NCBI GenBank assembly: GCA_017633255.1 | Contig: JAGBPS010000040.1 | Span: 1-64,000 of the forward strand | Direction of reading: 5' to 3' | DNA length: 64,000 nt | Origin: Bacteroidales bacterium | GTDB taxonomy: Bacteria > Bacteroidota > Bacteroidia > Bacteroidales > WCHB1-69 | Shown: in pieces, positions 45,218 to 54,005 of the stretch | How the letters are laid out: every line of letters starts with the position of its first letter | How positions within the stretch are numbered: the first letter of the stretch is position 1 | Notes under the pieces: model-generated | Databases searched by the model: none | Told to the model about the DNA's origin: nothing | The model's input: only the letters and a program-made list of their open reading frames with translations | Made by a program: the position numbers and the translations under genes

Positions 45218-47149
45218 TTATTTCACTTCTTCGAAGTCAACATCCTGAACTTCTGAATCCTTGCCATTGTTACCACCGGGCTGGCCTGCACCGGCGCCAG
45301 GGTTAGCACCCGGATTAGCGCCACCGAAGTCAGCTCCTGGAGCACCGCCACCCTGCTGGTACATCTTGGCGGAAGCGGCCTGCCATGCGCCTTGCAGTTC
45401 GGCAGTGGCGGCATCGATGCCTGCGATGTCCTTCTTGTCGTGAGCTTCTTTCAGCTTAGCGGCTGCGGCTTCAATCTTGGCCTTGTCGTCAGCGGGAACT
45501 TTGTCGCCGAATTCCTTCAGCTGTTTCTCAGTCTGGAATACCAGGCTGTCGGCAGCATTCAGCTTGTCAATTTCTTCCTTGGCCTTCTTGTCGGCTTCGG
45601 CGTTGGCCTCAGCTTCAGCTTTCATTCTCTTGATTTCGTCATCTGACAAACCGGAAGAAGCCTCGATTCTGATCTTCTGTTCCTTACCGCTGGCTTTGTC
45701 CTTAGCGGTCACGTTCAAGATACCGTTGCTGTCGATATCGAAGGTCACCTCAATCTGAGGAATACCTCTCATAGCTGCGGGAATACCGTCCAAGTGGAAA
45801 CGGCCGATGCTCTTGTTCTGTGCGGCCATAGGACGCTCGCCTTGCAGCACGTGGATTTCCACAGAGGTTTGGTTATCAGCGGCTGTGGTGAAGGTTTCGG
45901 TCTTCTTGGTCGGGATAGTGGTGTTAGCCTCAATCAGCTTGGTCATCACGCCACCGAGAGTTTCCAGACCTAAGGACAGCGGGGTAACATCCAGCAAGAG
46001 GATGTCGGTCACATCACCGCTCAATACACCACCCTGGATAGCTGCACCCACGGCCACCACTTCGTCGGGGTTAACGCCCTTTGAAGGCACTTTGCCGAAG
46101 AAGTCTTCCACAATCTTCTGGATAGCGGGGATACGGGTTGAACCACCCACCAAGATTACCTCGTCAATGTCTGAGGTTCTCAAACCTGCGTCTGCCAAAG
46201 CTTTCTTGCAAGGCTCGATGGTAGCACGGATCAGGTCATCGCAGAGCTGTTCGAACTGGGCACGGGTCAAGGTTCTCACCAAGTGCTGCGGTACACCGTC
46301 GATAGGCATGATGTACGGCAGGTTGATTTCAGTGGAGTTGGAGCTTGACAACTCGATTTTAGCTTTTTCAGCGGCCTCTTTCAGACGCTGCAGAGCCATA
46401 GCGTCTTTTCTCAAGTCAACGTTATAGTCTTTCTTGAATTCTTCTGCCAGCCAGTCGATAATCTTGTGGTCGAAGTCATCACCACCAAGGTGGGTATCAC
46501 CATTAGTTGATTTTACTTCAAACACACCGTCGCCGAGTTCCAGGATAGAGATATCGAAGGTACCGCCACCGAGGTCGAAAACGGCCACTTTGGAGTCAGA
46601 TTTCTTCTTGTCCAAACCGTATGCCAAAGCTGCGGCAGTAGGTTCGTTGATGATACGTTTCACTTTCAGACCGGCAATTTCGCCAGCTTCCTTGGTTGCC
46701 TGACGCTGTGAGTCACTGAAGTAAGCGGGCACGGTGATGACAGCCTCTGACACCTCCTGTCCCAGATAATCCTCTGCGGTTTTCTTCATCTTCTGAAGAA
46801 TCATAGCGGAGATTTCCTGAGCGGTATAAGAACGGTCGTCAATCTTCACTTTCGGCATGTTGTTGCCAGCTCTTTCCACAGTGTAAGGAACACGTTCCAC
46901 TTCTTTTGCCACACGGTCGTAAGTCTCACCCATAAATCTCTTGATAGAGAAAATGGTTTTGGTTGGATTGGTGATAGCCTGACGTTTGGCAGGATCACCC
47001 ACTTTTCTTTCATTGTCACCCACAAAGGCTACGATTGAAGGTGTAGTTCTTCTGCCTTCGCTGTTCGGTATGACCACCGGTTCGCTACCTTCCATAACGG
47101 CTACACATGAATTGGTAGTTCCTAAGTCGATTCCAATAATTTTTCCCAT
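45218..47149 (-). CDS. dnaK: Chaperone DnaK (Hsp70)
   Basis: A 643-residue Hsp70. The ATPase domain (about 1-385) starts [17 protein letters not shown] and has [18 protein letters not shown] and [13 protein letters not shown]. The linker [12 protein letters not shown] appears here as [13 protein letters not shown], followed by the substrate-binding beta domain and the helical lid. It ends with a Gly/Pro/Ala/Asn-rich tail and the acidic [11 protein letters not shown] expected of bacterial DnaK. No dnaJ or grpE lies next to it. Instead of a TAnnTTTG box, upstream DNA shows a sigma-54-type -24/-12 pair (47224-47238) and a palindrome (47250-47264), so stress control through an activator is possible (inference). 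Confidence 0.98.
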   Translation of the reverse strand: MGKIIGIDLGTTNSCVAVMEGSEPVVIPNSEGRRTTPSIVAFVGDNERKVGDPAKRQAITNPTKTIFSIKRFMGETYDRVAKEVERVPYTVERAGNNMPKVKIDDRSYTAQEISAMILQKMKKTAEDYLGQEVSEAVITVPAYFSDSQRQATKEAGEIAGLKVKRIINEPTAAALAYGLDKKKSDSKVAVFDLGGGTFDISILELGDGVFEVKSTNGDTHLGGDDFDHKIIDWLAEEFKKDYNVDLRKDAMALQRLKEAAEKAKIELSSSNSTEINLPYIMPIDGVPQHLVRTLTRAQFEQLCDDLIRATIEPCKKALADAGLRTSDIDEVILVGGSTRIPAIQKIVEDFFGKVPSKGVNPDEVVAVGAAIQGGVLSGDVTDILLLDVTPLSLGLETLGGVMTKLIEANTTIPTKKTETFTTAADNQTSVEIHVLQGERPMAAQNKSIGRFHLDGIPAAMRGIPQIEVTFDIDSNGILNVTAKDKASGKEQKIRIEASSGLSDDEIKRMKAEAEANAEADKKAKEEIDKLNAADSLVFQTEKQLKEFGDKVPADDKAKIEAAAAKLKEAHDKKDIAGIDAATAELQGAWQAASAKMYQQGGGAPGADFGGANPGANPGAGAGQPGGNNGKDSEVQDVDFEEVK

Positions 47150-47223
47150 AGTTGTAAGTTTTTAATTGTTATTGTTTATTATTATTTTCTTCTTGATGTC
47201 CATGAAAAGACACCCCGTCATGA

Positions 47224-47238
47224 GCAATTATTATGCCA
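47224..47238 (-). promoter_or_regulatory. Sigma-54-type promoter of dnaK (TGGCAtaataaTTGC)
   Basis: On the minus strand TGGCATAATAATTGC matches the -24/-12 consensus TGGCAcgnnnnTTGC with correct GG-to-GC spacing. The transcript would start near 47212, about 62 bases before the ATG. No TAnnTTTG box is seen in 47150-47270. Confidence 0.6.
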
Positions 47239-47249
47239 AAACCCGGGGA

Positions 47250-47264
47250 CTGACATTTTGTCAG
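47250..47264. promoter_or_regulatory. Palindromic operator candidate CTGACA-TTT-TGTCAG
   Basis: Perfect 6-base arms around TTT, centred about 45 bases upstream of the predicted dnaK transcript start. It could bind a sigma-54 activator or a repressor. It is not a CIRCE element. Confidence 0.55.
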
Positions 47265-47273
47265 ACAGAGCAT

Positions 47274-47300
47274 AAAAAAAGGAAGGCGTTTCGGCCTTCC
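47274..47300 (-). terminator. Terminator of the T9SS operon
   Basis: GGAAGGC (47281-47287) pairs with GCCTTCC (47294-47300) around GTTTCG; the A-run at 47274-47280 is a T-run on minus. It lies 42 bases after gldN. Confidence 0.88.
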
Positions 47301-47341
47301 CTTTATTGTTAAATCATGAAATAAGTTCTTTTTTCTGTCTC

Positions 47342-48283
47342 TTAGAATTCCCAGAGGTCACTTTCGTAAGTACGAAGTTTATCTGTGATTTTATCAGATT
47401 CAATCATCTGGTCACGAGCATTGGCAATGTAATCCTGGATCTGACGACCATAAACATTGTCCTCTGCATAGATGTAACCATTGAAATCTCTTTTGAAAGT
47501 CAGCAGGTCATCGTATGATAATCTCTGAGCATTGTTCTTGGTGTTGAACACTTCCTGTTTTACCAGGAAAGGTCTCAACTCTTCATAATAGATATGACCC
47601 AAGAGACGACGGGTTTTCTGTGCACGTACCATATCTTCGTCTCCCAAATCCTCATCGTAGTTACCACTACCTGTGGACTCACGCTCATATTCCAGAATCG
47701 GTTCAATTTCAAGAATACGGACATAGTACTTGGAAGTCCGTTTGTCAAAGAACCAAACCTCCTTGATGTTGTAAGCCATAATATTCTTGGCTTCAAAACT
47801 CTCATAGGTTTCCTGATAATCGATAATGTCACCGGTTTCGGGATCTACGATAGGTTGCTGTTTAGTCTGTTGCAAGGAACTCTGCACTTCTTCTCTGCTA
47901 TACGGAATGGTACAATACTCATCATTATAGATGGGCAATGCATCCGCATTATCGGGATTGGCAAAGTCGATGGCATCAAAGATAGTCTGAGCCAAACTTT
48001 TCCATGTACCTTTCACCTCAGTGGGGAAATACAATGGGTGGTTTTTCTTGTCACGCAGGTCAATACGGCGCCAAATCACGTGATAGTACATCACATCGGC
48101 CTGACGCTGGTAAGCGAACGGAACTGGTTCCGAGAACTCACCGGTATTTTCCTGTGCCCAAGGCATTTCAACAGGCTTACGCACTGGCTGGGCCATGGTG
48201 CTGCCGTCAAATTCACCCTCTTCTTGCGCAAAGGCAAAAGTAGCGGCGAATAAGGTTAATAACAATAAACTGAACTTTTTCAT
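47342..48283 (-). CDS. gldN: Type IX secretion protein GldN/PorN
   Basis: A 313-residue periplasmic protein with a signal peptide (MKKFSLLLLTLFAATFAFAQ). Family blocks are DVMYYHVIWRRIDLRDKKNHPLYFP in two stretches, then IYNDEYCTIPY, and IKEVWFFDKRTSKYYVRILE. PorN forms the periplasmic ring of the T9SS together with the lipoprotein PorK at the inner face of the outer membrane. It is the last gene of porP-gldK-gldL-gldM-gldN, 18 bases after gldM, and ends at the terminator at 47274-47300. Confidence 0.95.
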   Translation of the reverse strand: MKKFSLLLLTLFAATFAFAQEEGEFDGSTMAQPVRKPVEMPWAQENTGEFSEPVPFAYQRQADVMYYHVIWRRIDLRDKKNHPLYFPTEVKGTWKSLAQTIFDAIDFANPDNADALPIYNDEYCTIPYSREEVQSSLQQTKQQPIVDPETGDIIDYQETYESFEAKNIMAYNIKEVWFFDKRTSKYYVRILEIEPILEYERESTGSGNYDEDLGDEDMVRAQKTRRLLGHIYYEELRPFLVKQEVFNTKNNAQRLSYDDLLTFKRDFNGYIYAEDNVYGRQIQDYIANARDQMIESDKITDKLRTYESDLWEF

Positions 48284-48300
48284 GATATTATTTTTTTAGT

Positions 48301-49917
48301 TTATTTCAAACGGACAGTGATTTCGTCCAAAGTTCTCTGACCGGCTTCACAAGAAGCTTTGATACCGGTAAAGATGATGGTAGTACCAGATGCGGATTTG
48401 GCGATTTTCGACTTCACAGCATCGCTGAAGTTAGCACCTGTACAAGTCAACGGAGGTTCCTCATAACCTTTGGCGATGAAGATTACCTGGTATGAATTGA
48501 TGGTCCATTTCAAATCGTATGCGAAGTCATCACCCATAGCGGCTCTGATGAAGGGGTTAGCTGTCAAGTCACCCTTTGATCTCTTACCGCCTCTGATGTT
48601 AGCACCGATAGTGGCACGAGGATCGGGTACACGTTTCACACGGAAAGTAGTAGAACCCATAGCCTGTGTTTTGCCACCAGTGTTGGCGCTGACAGTAGCT
48701 TCTACAGTTTTGCCAATTAATGAAGCGGGAACGCTGATGTTGAACTTACCAGCTTCTGCACGAGTCACACCGCAACCCGGGAAATTCACTGACAACTGAT
48801 CGGGAGCTACAGGAGCAGAAACTGATACAGGGTTAGCAATACCTGCATACAACACATTCATCTTTTCAGCTGAAATAGTAGCAGACGGTTTCACCACCAT
48901 GTAGCGGTCACTGAATGAATAAAACTTGTCAGTTCCATCAGGAGCCTTGATCTTGATCAAACCGGCATAACGCTGTTCGCCAAGACCACCGGCACCGAGT
49001 TCCAGTCTCACCAAACCGTTCTCACCTTCCAACTCGGTAGCGCTGGGGATATCACTTTCTCTCAATGTATCAACACCCGTTTTGTAGTAAACCTTGGGAG
49101 TTGATTTGGTATCGTATGCAGACACAATAATGTCGGCAACGTATTTGTCACCCGTGAACACCATGCGTGAGTTCGGGATGGCACGACCTGACACATTGTC
49201 AAATTTGAAGTCGCTTGCACTGATAGAGGATTTGATGTATTCGAGCATTTTGGACTCTGCATTACGAACCTCACCTTCGGTAGTATTGATCAAGGTCACA
49301 GCGGCACTCATAATTACATCATAGAAATTGTGTTCTTCCCAAGTTTGGGTTTTCTCACCTTTCTCGCCCTGGAAAGTCTGCTCCACATTCAAACCGATGG
49401 TTTTCTCCATAGCAGCACGTTGGTTGGGGTCATCCACCAATGACAAGATTTCAGCCTTGTATTTGATGATGGCTTCTTTCATTTTGGAAGCGTTGCCTTG
49501 CTCAATCATGTACACAGTCGGTTTCGAACGTTCGTCTTTAGAATCAATGGTGGCTACGGTTTTAGGATTACCATCCTTGTCTTCGTATTTCTTATCCACA
49601 TAGATAATAAGCCCCTTCTTGATTTCTTCGATCTGAGCGATAAGAGCCTCGGTTTTTTGCTTCAAAGTATTGGCTTTCTGCTCGGCATCTTTCACCTTTT
49701 CAGCTCCCAAGATGACTTTTTGAGCCTGCAGCCACGAGTAGTCGCTTTCATTCTTTGCAATAGTATTAGCGGTTGAAGAAACCATGGTGTCATCAACCAG
49801 GCTAAAGGCCTCGATGATATCTTTGGACACATTCAATGCCAACATAGCGGTCAGCACCAAATACATCATACCGATCATCTTTTGCCGCGGGGTTTCCGGA
49901 CAATTTGTTGCACCCAT
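48301..49917 (-). CDS. gldM: Type IX secretion protein GldM/PorM
   Basis: A 538-residue protein anchored in the inner membrane by one helix (about residues 13-35, MIGMMYLVLTAMLALNV) with a large periplasmic part. The N-terminal block TPRQKMIGMMYL with Arg11 is the conserved contact to the GldL motor. The periplasmic part is a helical first domain followed by Ig-like domains (VSAPVAPDQLSVNFPG, GKTQAMGSTTFRVKRVPDP), as in known GldM/PorM structures. It carries rotary motion from the motor to the PorKN ring. It begins 49 bases after gldL. Confidence 0.96.
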   Translation of the reverse strand: MGATNCPETPRQKMIGMMYLVLTAMLALNVSKDIIEAFSLVDDTMVSSTANTIAKNESDYSWLQAQKVILGAEKVKDAEQKANTLKQKTEALIAQIEEIKKGLIIYVDKKYEDKDGNPKTVATIDSKDERSKPTVYMIEQGNASKMKEAIIKYKAEILSLVDDPNQRAAMEKTIGLNVEQTFQGEKGEKTQTWEEHNFYDVIMSAAVTLINTTEGEVRNAESKMLEYIKSSISASDFKFDNVSGRAIPNSRMVFTGDKYVADIIVSAYDTKSTPKVYYKTGVDTLRESDIPSATELEGENGLVRLELGAGGLGEQRYAGLIKIKAPDGTDKFYSFSDRYMVVKPSATISAEKMNVLYAGIANPVSVSAPVAPDQLSVNFPGCGVTRAEAGKFNISVPASLIGKTVEATVSANTGGKTQAMGSTTFRVKRVPDPRATIGANIRGGKRSKGDLTANPFIRAAMGDDFAYDLKWTINSYQVIFIAKGYEEPPLTCTGANFSDAVKSKIAKSASGTTIIFTGIKASCEAGQRTLDEITVRLK

Positions 49918-49965
49918 ATTACTTTCTTATTTTAGTTAACGGTTTAATTGAGTTGAATATTTAGA

Positions 49966-50871
49966 TTAGTGTTGCATAGCTGCGACCATCTTGCCGTAAA
50001 CGTCATTCAGTCTTGACACGTTCTTGGTCAATTGGTCAACTTCTTTCTTGTACACTTCAACATTTGACAGTGATGCGTTGAGGGTGTTAGCGAAGTTGTT
50101 CATGCTATCCAAAACAGACTTGTTAGCCTTTGCCATAGCCTCGGTGTTCTTCATCTGAGACTCATAAATAGTGTTGATAGAAGTCAGGTTCTGGTTCAGC
50201 TTGTTCAACTGATCGTTATAAGAACCGGTATCTGATTTCAGCGCCTTGGTAGTCTGCTCATAAATATTAGCCAGATTACCCACTGCGTTAGCGGCTTTCT
50301 GAACATTTTCAAGATATGCGGCTGAAATGTTGGAATCGGTATCCAGTGATTTTGAAGTCTTGTCGTACTGGAGGGTCAGATTTCTGACAGACTCAGCGGC
50401 TTTCTTCAAGTTGTTGACATAACCGTCGGTAGCGGCGGTAGCATCAGCGGCACCTGCCAGTTTGTGAGCATTGTCACTCAAGTTGCGCATACCGTCAGCC
50501 AGACTTTCGATCAGTTCCGGTCCAATCTTGGCTTCGGTTAACATCTGATCCAATTGCTGGGTAGGAGTTCCTGTAAGAGCTTTCTTCTTGTCGGCTTTTT
50601 TGCCTTCTTTACCAGCTTCCTCATCTTCTTGACCCAACGCTAATTCGGGATATACCAATGCCCAATTGTATTCCACATGGAGGGGTTCGAAAGCAGAGAA
50701 GAAGAAAATGACAGCCTCAGTACCCATACCGAGCATCAGCATCAAGCCTGCGCCAGGATAGTGCATGATTTTGAACAAAGCACCTAAAATTACGACAGAT
50801 GCACCCCATCCATACAATTTGGTCATAAAGTTTTTGTAACCTTTACTTCTAACGAATTTGTAAAGTCCCAT
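49966..50871 (-). CDS. gldL: Type IX secretion motor protein GldL/PorL
   Basis: A 301-residue inner-membrane protein with two helices near the N-terminus (about 23-36 and 41-62). With GldM it forms the proton-driven rotary motor of the T9SS. Conserved features are YGWGASVVILGALFKIMHYPG across helix 1 and GMGTEAVIFFFSAFEP in helix 2, with Glu52 and Glu62 corresponding to the ion-pathway glutamates reported in F. johnsoniae. A Lys-rich cytoplasmic linker (GKEGKKADKKKAL) leads to a long coiled coil over residues about 110-300. It is third in the operon, 57 bases after gldK. Confidence 0.96.
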   Translation of the reverse strand: MGLYKFVRSKGYKNFMTKLYGWGASVVILGALFKIMHYPGAGLMLMLGMGTEAVIFFFSAFEPLHVEYNWALVYPELALGQEDEEAGKEGKKADKKKALTGTPTQQLDQMLTEAKIGPELIESLADGMRNLSDNAHKLAGAADATAATDGYVNNLKKAAESVRNLTLQYDKTSKSLDTDSNISAAYLENVQKAANAVGNLANIYEQTTKALKSDTGSYNDQLNKLNQNLTSINTIYESQMKNTEAMAKANKSVLDSMNNFANTLNASLSNVEVYKKEVDQLTKNVSRLNDVYGKMVAAMQH

Positions 50872-50928
50872 AGTTTTGTTTTTTTAATTGTTTTAAGTAT
50901 TTAAGTTGATTATTTAATGTTCAATATA

Positions 50929-52356
50929 TTAATAAACATGTGATGCGCTATTGCTGTCACCTCTCTGGCGACCCATATAATGCTGTACACAACGGAAACC
51001 AACGTAAGTGCAGCAAGTATCCTGATATTCATAAGTTCTTGCATACACTCTGGTATAATAGCTCACATCCTTCCATGAACCGCCACGAATCACTTTTCTC
51101 TTCTTTTCAGGAGTATCGGTCTTCTTAGCATAGTAAGTATACTGTGGGTTCAAGTCGTGAGTAAAGTTCACTGCTGACTCATCGTAAGCGTCCTCGCACC
51201 ATTCAGCCACATTGCCGGCCATATCGAACAAGCCGAAATCATTCGGATGATAATGAGCCACAATGCTGGGATATACATTACCGTCGGCGATATAGTTACC
51301 GCGCTGCGGTTTGAAATTGCTCAGGAAGCAACCGTTCTGGTTCTGAGTACCCATGCCACCCCAAGGATATGGAGACATATTCTGACCACCACGGGCAGCA
51401 TACTCCCACTCGCTTTCAGTAGGCAGACGGAACTCTTGTTCATTCTCATATTTCTTGCTGCTCAACCATGACAGTCTCAGCATCGTTCTCCAGTGTACGA
51501 AGGCTTTTGCCTGAATCCAGCTGACACCCACCACAGGATAGTTGTCATATCTGGTATTGGAGAAATAGTTCAGCAACATCGGTTCGTTGAAAGAATAGGT
51601 GAAATCGTGAGCCCATGCCAAGGTGTCAGGATAAATATTCACCACATTCTTGCGGATAAAACGGGTATATCCACCATTCAAATGACTGGGACGGTTAGCA
51701 TACATTCCGCCGAACTCATAGTCATTATCTGTACCGAATTCCTTATAGGAAGCACCGAAATCCTCAGGATTTTTCGGATCACGATAATTTCTGTAATCAT
51801 ATTCCCAATACTCATAATTGTACATGCTCGTATTGGTGGAGTTGGGACGGAAATGATAGAAGCGGGTGTTCACCTTGTTGAACAACGGGCTCAAAGCGGC
51901 CTGAACTTCCTCATTGTCGGAATCCCAAGGAATTTCCTCTTTCCAGTTAATCAGCTTAGGCTCAATCACTTCGCCTTCATTCTCACCTTTCGTATATTTC
52001 TTATAGTGGCCGTATTTCTCAAAATCGGTCAATTCGGCCTCGCCCAAAAGCACGTGAGCTAAAGAGTCACGAACCCAATATACGAACTGGCGATACTCGT
52101 TGTTGGTGATTTCAGTCTCGTCCATCCAGAAGGCTGTAATGGTCACATTCTTGGACTGATGGGTCAATGCGAAAGGAACATCCTCATCGCCAGCACCCAT
52201 CATGTAGTGTCCAGCCGGAACATAAACCATACCGAAGGGCTCAACATCCATGAAGTCAGGGCGGTCCTTAACACCGACCAACTGGCCGTCACCATTGTTT
52301 TTGCATGACAGGAAAATCACACAGACAACTAATAATAATGCTGCTAACTTTTTCAT
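50929..52356 (-). CDS. gldK: Type IX secretion lipoprotein GldK/PorK
   Basis: A 475-residue lipoprotein (MKKLAALLLVVCVIFLSC, lipid-attached Cys18). The body is a formylglycine-generating-enzyme-like fold: FGMVYVPAGHYMMGAGDED near the start, FRLPTESEWEYAARGG, and VIRGGSWKDVSYYTRVYAR and YVGFRCV at the end. In the T9SS the fold is structural, and with GldN it makes the ring below the outer membrane. I start at 52356, where the lipoprotein signal begins; nine in-frame residues upstream (MFANINNNN) have no signal character. It follows porP by 53 bases. Confidence 0.95.
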   Translation of the reverse strand: MKKLAALLLVVCVIFLSCKNNGDGQLVGVKDRPDFMDVEPFGMVYVPAGHYMMGAGDEDVPFALTHQSKNVTITAFWMDETEITNNEYRQFVYWVRDSLAHVLLGEAELTDFEKYGHYKKYTKGENEGEVIEPKLINWKEEIPWDSDNEEVQAALSPLFNKVNTRFYHFRPNSTNTSMYNYEYWEYDYRNYRDPKNPEDFGASYKEFGTDNDYEFGGMYANRPSHLNGGYTRFIRKNVVNIYPDTLAWAHDFTYSFNEPMLLNYFSNTRYDNYPVVGVSWIQAKAFVHWRTMLRLSWLSSKKYENEQEFRLPTESEWEYAARGGQNMSPYPWGGMGTQNQNGCFLSNFKPQRGNYIADGNVYPSIVAHYHPNDFGLFDMAGNVAEWCEDAYDESAVNFTHDLNPQYTYYAKKTDTPEKKRKVIRGGSWKDVSYYTRVYARTYEYQDTCCTYVGFRCVQHYMGRQRGDSNSASHVY

Positions 52357-52409
52357 ATTGTTATTGTTTATGTTTGCAAACAAACGATTTATATCCTTAT
52401 TTTATTGTG

Positions 52410-53435
52410 TTAGTATTGATTTTTGTAAATATTTCTTGTGGAACCATAGCCTGAGAAGACCTCTTCCTTATATATATCAAAGCAATAACGCACCACCACT
52501 TCCAGGTTACCGTAACCTCTGTCTTTCTTATAGCCCAGCTTGCTGGTATTGAAGCCATAACCAAAACCTAAATCAATACCTCTCAGGTAGTTATTGGAGT
52601 GATTATAGAAAGGACGGGCGCCAAACAAAACAGAAACGGCATCATCGATACGGTAGGACAAACCACCCCAGAAGACACCGTTATATCTTGTCAAGAGCAT
52701 CAAATCGAGCTGCACCGTTTTCAGGTCGGTTTTCAACAACGCGGACGGTTCCAGAGTCCAGTTCGGGTTCCACGGCAGAATCCAGATGTAACCACCATGG
52801 GCATACAACTGACGGGAGCGGTTGATCACACTGTTATCACCTGACAAACGGGCTTTGGTAATCAACTGTGTACCGGAAATACCCACATTCCAACGCTCTG
52901 CTTTATAGAACAAACCGAAGTTCACGTCAAAGTCCATCACAGACTCTTCTCCTTTCAGTTTGTCCAAAATCTCATCGCCGGTTTCAAGGGCATGGAGTTT
53001 TGAGCCATCAATAGCCTGATTGAGGAAACTCACTTGCAAACCGATACCCAAATGGCCGGTCGGAATCTTCAATTTATAGGCATAACCGAAACGAAGTCCT
53101 ACATTATTATAAAAGCCTACTCGGTCACTCAGAATAGACAGACCGAAACTGCCTTTTAACTTACGTAAATAAGATTCGATATTGAAGAGAATTTGACGTG
53201 GTGCGGTGCTTTCTTTGGTAATATTGCCATTTTCATCCTGATATACATCTTTCCATCCCAGATAGGCCTGGCTGTACAGGAATGTAAAACACAAAGTATT
53301 GCTCTGTTCTCCCATTGCGCCGGCGTTATAATACATCGTCGCCCACGGAAATAGCGTAAATTGAGCATCATCTTGCGCAAACACACTCGTTGAGCATGTC
53401 ACCAGAAGAAGCAGAAAAGCACCGATTTTTTTCAT
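52410..53435 (-). CDS. porP: PorP/SprF family type IX secretion outer-membrane protein
   Basis: A 341-residue outer-membrane beta-barrel protein with signal peptide MKKIGAFLLLLVTCSTSVFAQ. Strand pairs with family character include YYNAGAMGEQSNTLCFTFLY, FGLSILSDRVGFYNNVGLRFGYAYKL in two parts, FNLGLFYKAERWNVGIS-like segments and RYNGVFWGGLSYRIDDAVSVLFG. PorP/SprF proteins are needed for secretion or for holding adhesins at the surface. It is the first gene of the T9SS operon in the same order as in P. gingivalis. A possible -7 box is at 53599-53606. Confidence 0.93.
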   Translation of the reverse strand: MKKIGAFLLLLVTCSTSVFAQDDAQFTLFPWATMYYNAGAMGEQSNTLCFTFLYSQAYLGWKDVYQDENGNITKESTAPRQILFNIESYLRKLKGSFGLSILSDRVGFYNNVGLRFGYAYKLKIPTGHLGIGLQVSFLNQAIDGSKLHALETGDEILDKLKGEESVMDFDVNFGLFYKAERWNVGISGTQLITKARLSGDNSVINRSRQLYAHGGYIWILPWNPNWTLEPSALLKTDLKTVQLDLMLLTRYNGVFWGGLSYRIDDAVSVLFGARPFYNHSNNYLRGIDLGFGYGFNTSKLGYKKDRGYGNLEVVVRYCFDIYKEEVFSGYGSTRNIYKNQY

Positions 53436-53598
53436 GCGTTCACTCTTTAATATTATCTCTCTTCAATTCTATATTTTTCTCATAACCAACAACATATAGT
53501 GTCCAAATCCTACTCCCATCACCGTGAGGAAACACTCTTCCCCACCCTTTTTCTGAAGATTCCAAACACCAATATCCAACTATACAATTTTGAAGCCT

Positions 53599-53606
53599 CA
53601 AAAATA
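53599..53606 (-). promoter_or_regulatory. Possible -7 box of the T9SS operon (TATTTTTG)
   Basis: Minus-strand TATTTTTG with GTTG about 20 bases upstream. It would give a leader of about 155 bases before porP. Other boxes could exist. Confidence 0.4.
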
Positions 53607-53756
53607 CAAAAAATAATTCACGTTATCAACAATTGTTCATTTTTTTTTGTTTTTTTGGGTGTTTTTTTTGAGCCACCGATAAAATGGTCTTCATAAATTA
53701 TTAAAAATCAATCGATTTACTAATTTTTACACATGTAATTTTGCTTCATCTATAGG

Positions 53757-53822
53757 ATGTCCTTTTCGCGGTGAGCAAATTACAGACTTCGGGGCAAGTG
53801 ACCCCTGCACCGCGAAGGATAT
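53757..53822. repeat. Compound stem-loop with inner GGGG-CAAGTGA-CCCC hairpin
   Basis: Outer arms TCCTTttCGCGGTG (53760-53773) and CACCGCGAAGGA (53808-53819) pair over 12 bases with two unpaired T. A 17-base left bulge precedes the inner hairpin (53791-53805). It lies 18 bases from double-hairpin copy B, between the 1155-residue protein gene and porP. I do not recognise it as a known riboswitch. Confidence 0.65.
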
Positions 53823-53840
53823 ATCGCATGCATTCTCATA

Positions 53841-53895
53841 CCCCAGATTACGCTTCGCTCATCTGGGGTTATTAAGATTTTGCCTCTCCGAGGCA
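53841..53895 (-). repeat. Double-hairpin element, copy B
   Basis: Minus strand: TGCCTC-GGA-GAGGCA, linker AAATCTTAATAA, then CCCCAGAT...ATCTGGGG with loop GAGCGAAGCGTA. It begins 110 bases after the stop of the gene at 54006-57473. Confidence 0.82.
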
Positions 53896-53952
53896 AGACA
53901 GTAAGTGCTCACTTCTCAATCTATAACCTATCAATTACCCATGACTCCAGGC

Positions 53953-53971
53953 GGACGCACGCGGTGCGTCC
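53953..53971. repeat. Perfect palindrome GGACGCAC-GCG-GTGCGTCC
   Basis: Eight-base perfect arms, followed by CTAC and then repeated 'caaccgtcaactttcaact' words up to the stop of the neighbouring gene. Sister copy at 6853-6871. With the elements at 53757-53895 this accounts for the 570-base gap 53436-54005; no gene is seen in it. Confidence 0.75.
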
Positions 53972-54005
53972 CTACAACAATCTGTCAACCGTCAACTTTC
54001 AACTA

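Noticed and set aside
47150..47341. CIRCE element searched for upstream of dnaK
   Set aside because: No TTAGCACTC-N9-GAGTGCTAA-like repeat is present.
53754..53822. Compound hairpin considered as a known riboswitch
   Set aside because: No core motif of a riboswitch class I know is present, and the downstream genes are not metabolic.
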